Shown piece by piece: positions 14,059 through 15,314 of a DNA stretch of 15,314 bases. How positions within the stretch are numbered: the stretch's first letter is position 1; every line of letters starts with the position of its first letter. This DNA comes from an uncultured Collinsella sp. (GTDB lineage Bacteria > Actinomycetota > Coriobacteriia > Coriobacteriales > Coriobacteriaceae), in NCBI GenBank assembly GCA_902491055.1, contig CABUGI010000041.1, positions 1 through 15,314 on the forward strand, in the 5' to 3' direction. A program made the translations under genes and the position numbers. The notes under the pieces are model-generated. The model did no database searches and was not told where the DNA came from. It saw only the letters and a list, made by a program, of their open reading frames with translations.

Positions 14059-14940
14059 CTAACCCCCTGAACAGCCAAAAACGCCTATATTCGATGCACA
14101 CTCCGCCGCTTCAATCACGTGTTTGGCGAGAATCGCCGTCGTCACGGCGCCCACGCCACCCGGCACGGGGGTAATGGCACCAACAACCGGCTCCGCGGCA
14201 ACAAAATCGACGTCACCCACCAGCTTGCCAGCGTCCTCATCCCAGTTAATGCCCACATCGATGATCGTCTGGTCCTCGCGAACGGCATCCACGCCAATCG
14301 TACGCGCGCGTCCAACGGCGGCAACCACAATGTCGGCAGCACGGCACTCGGCAGCAAGGTCGCGCGTATGCGTATGGCACGTCGTCACAGTTGCGTTGCG
14401 CGCCGTAAGCATGGCGGCAACGGGACGCCCGATCACCAGCGAGCGCCCGACCACGGCAACCTTAGCTCCATCCAGCTCAACGCCGTAATGGTCCAGCAAA
14501 GCAAGCACGGCTTCGGCTGTACAGGGGGCAAAACCCTCGCCGCGCCCCGAAAGCGTGGTGAGCAGCGAAGCCGGCGTCATGGAGTCAACATCCTTGGCGG
14601 GATCGAGCGCTGCGGCAACGGCGTTCTCGTCAAGGCCGGCGGGCAGCGGGCGGAACAACAGGCAGCCGTGAACAGCCGAGTCGGCATTAATGCCCTCGAT
14701 GGCCGCCAACAGCTCGTCCTGCGAAACATCGGCAGAAAGCAAAACGCGACGAGCCTCAATCCCCACTTTTTCACAGCGCTTGAGCGCACCGCGCTCGTAG
14801 GATAGGTCGTCCTCGCGTTCACCTGCACGCACGATAGCCAACGTCGGAACAACGCCCCGCTCGCGCAGGGCCGCGCAGCGAGCAGCAAGTTCCTCAGTCA
14901 AAGCGCGAGCAACGGGAGCACCCTTCAGCAGTTCAGCCAT
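14059..14940 (-). CDS. folD: Methylenetetrahydrofolate dehydrogenase, FolD type, with altered cyclohydrolase site
   Basis: The product has 293 residues, near the FolD norm (about 285). FolD normally oxidises 5,10-methylene-THF to methenyl-THF with NAD(P)+ and then hydrolyses it to 10-formyl-THF. Family features are the N-terminal substrate domain (MAELLKGAPVARAL), KDVDS (116-120), the nucleotide-binding GRSLVIGRPV (165-174), DVGIN, and ITPVPGGVGAVTT near the end. The YVxxK active-site motif reads YERGA (48-52), so the catalytic Lys is Ala. The usual VQLPLP reads FRPLP, so the catalytic Gln is also lost. From memory, Clostridium-type homologues carry a similar SYERGA.KRCEKVG stretch, so this is probably a natural subfamily that mainly does the dehydrogenase step. 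I chose the ATG at 14940, with GAGAGG 6 nt before it. It starts 2 nt after the fchA stop. Confidence 0.94.
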   Translation of the reverse strand: MAELLKGAPVARALTEELAARCAALRERGVVPTLAIVRAGEREDDLSYERGALKRCEKVGIEARRVLLSADVSQDELLAAIEGINADSAVHGCLLFRPLPAGLDENAVAAALDPAKDVDSMTPASLLTTLSGRGEGFAPCTAEAVLALLDHYGVELDGAKVAVVGRSLVIGRPVAAMLTARNATVTTCHTHTRDLAAECRAADIVVAAVGRARTIGVDAVREDQTIIDVGINWDEDAGKLVGDVDFVAAEPVVGAITPVPGGVGAVTTAILAKHVIEAAECASNIGVFGCSGG

Positions 14941-14942
14941 GG

Positions 14943-15314
14943 CTATCCTCTCTTCCTTGCAGCGTCGGAGGCGCGGCACGCCAGCGCATCGGCGCGCGGC
15001 AACCATGTGTCGAGCAACTCATCACACGCCGTCTCGAGCTCCTCGGCGCGCGCCCGGTCTTTCATAGACGTGGTGTTCGCAAAGAGCGTCAAGCTCGCGC
15101 CCTGCATGGCGGCGCGGCAGAATACGGCACCGCACGCCACGTCGGACAGCAGCTGTCGGGAGCCCTTGTCCGCCATGTCCTCGAGCAGCGCCAGTGCGCG
15201 CCCGCAGGCATCCATAATGCGATACGGCGGCATGGCGGCCACGTGCAGCGCATCCTGAATCGCAGCCGGTCGGGCCGGGTCCTCACGCGGAATACCGTAC
15301 GCAGCGGACACCTG
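14943..15314 (-). CDS. fchA: Cyclodeaminase/cyclohydrolase family protein (methenyl-THF cyclohydrolase), C-terminal part
   Basis: The frame is open to the window edge, so only the last 123 residues are seen; the family's usual length of about 200-210 implies that roughly 85 N-terminal residues are missing. The visible part matches the FTCD_C/FchA family (PF04961): AYGIPRED, a run of helices beginning AAIQDALHVAAMPPYRIM, then DKGSRQLLSDVACGAVFCRAAMQGA, equivalent to the family's G....LSDV......A...A. Family members hydrolyse methenyl-THF to 10-formyl-THF or release ammonia from formimino-THF. Its place 2 nt upstream of a FolD that has lost its cyclohydrolase residues supports the methenyl-THF cyclohydrolase role. 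A free-standing FTCD-like cyclodeaminase for histidine breakdown is the alternative. Confidence 0.88.
   Translation of the reverse strand, partial: QVSAAYGIPREDPARPAAIQDALHVAAMPPYRIMDACGRALALLEDMADKGSRQLLSDVACGAVFCRAAMQGASLTLFANTTSMKDRARAEELETACDELLDTWLPRADALACRASDAARKRG

Noticed and set aside
1..15314. tRNA or rRNA genes, CRISPR arrays, prophage genes and intact transposases.
   Set aside because: None was recognised on either strand on reading through the window. No computed search was available to confirm this.

Overview
The window looks like chromosomal DNA from a high-GC member of the Coriobacteriia, most likely Collinsella or a close relative. This is inferred from three things: the GC-rich codon use with strong AGGAG-type ribosome sites; the mixture of Firmicutes-like genes (class III fructose-bisphosphatase, DegV, C69 dipeptidase, Clostridium-type FolD/FchA); and large Ala/Ser/Gly/Lys-rich surface proteins. 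No tRNA, rRNA, CRISPR array or intact transposase gene was seen.

Layout. The left edge (1-315, +) is the 3' end of an unrecognised gene closed by a strong terminator. A DegV-family lipid-binding protein follows on the minus strand (395-1285). A plus-strand block then carries class III fructose-1,6-bisphosphatase (fbp, 1606-3522), preceded by a perfect 10-bp inverted repeat, and two tandem GtrA-family membrane proteins (3601-3996, 4216-4623), with hairpins between the genes and a strong terminator at 4650-4683. Everything from 4723 to the right edge is on the minus strand.

The most interesting part is 4723-9841. A cobalamin riboswitch (about 9631-9789), with a plausible promoter just upstream, leads into a gene for a very large secreted, C-terminally membrane-anchored protein. 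That protein has four DUF4430 (transcobalamin C-terminal-like) repeats, a PQQ-type beta-propeller and an InlB/Listeria-Bacteroides-type repeat. The gene overlaps by 11 nt a second gene for an N-terminally anchored protein ending in a fifth DUF4430 domain. A terminator closes the unit. The simplest reading is a B12-repressed cell-surface corrinoid-capture or corrinoid-handling system.

To the right are a phasin-like coiled-coil protein and an ABC1/UbiB-family kinase-like protein (a two-gene operon, 9919-12107) and a C69 dipeptidase (12207-13730). Next is a low-GC element of about 232 bp with 31-bp perfect terminal inverted repeats (13817-14048), resembling a MITE. Last is a folate one-carbon operon, fchA-folD. 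Here FolD lacks the residues normally needed for cyclohydrolase activity, and the adjacent FchA probably supplies that step.
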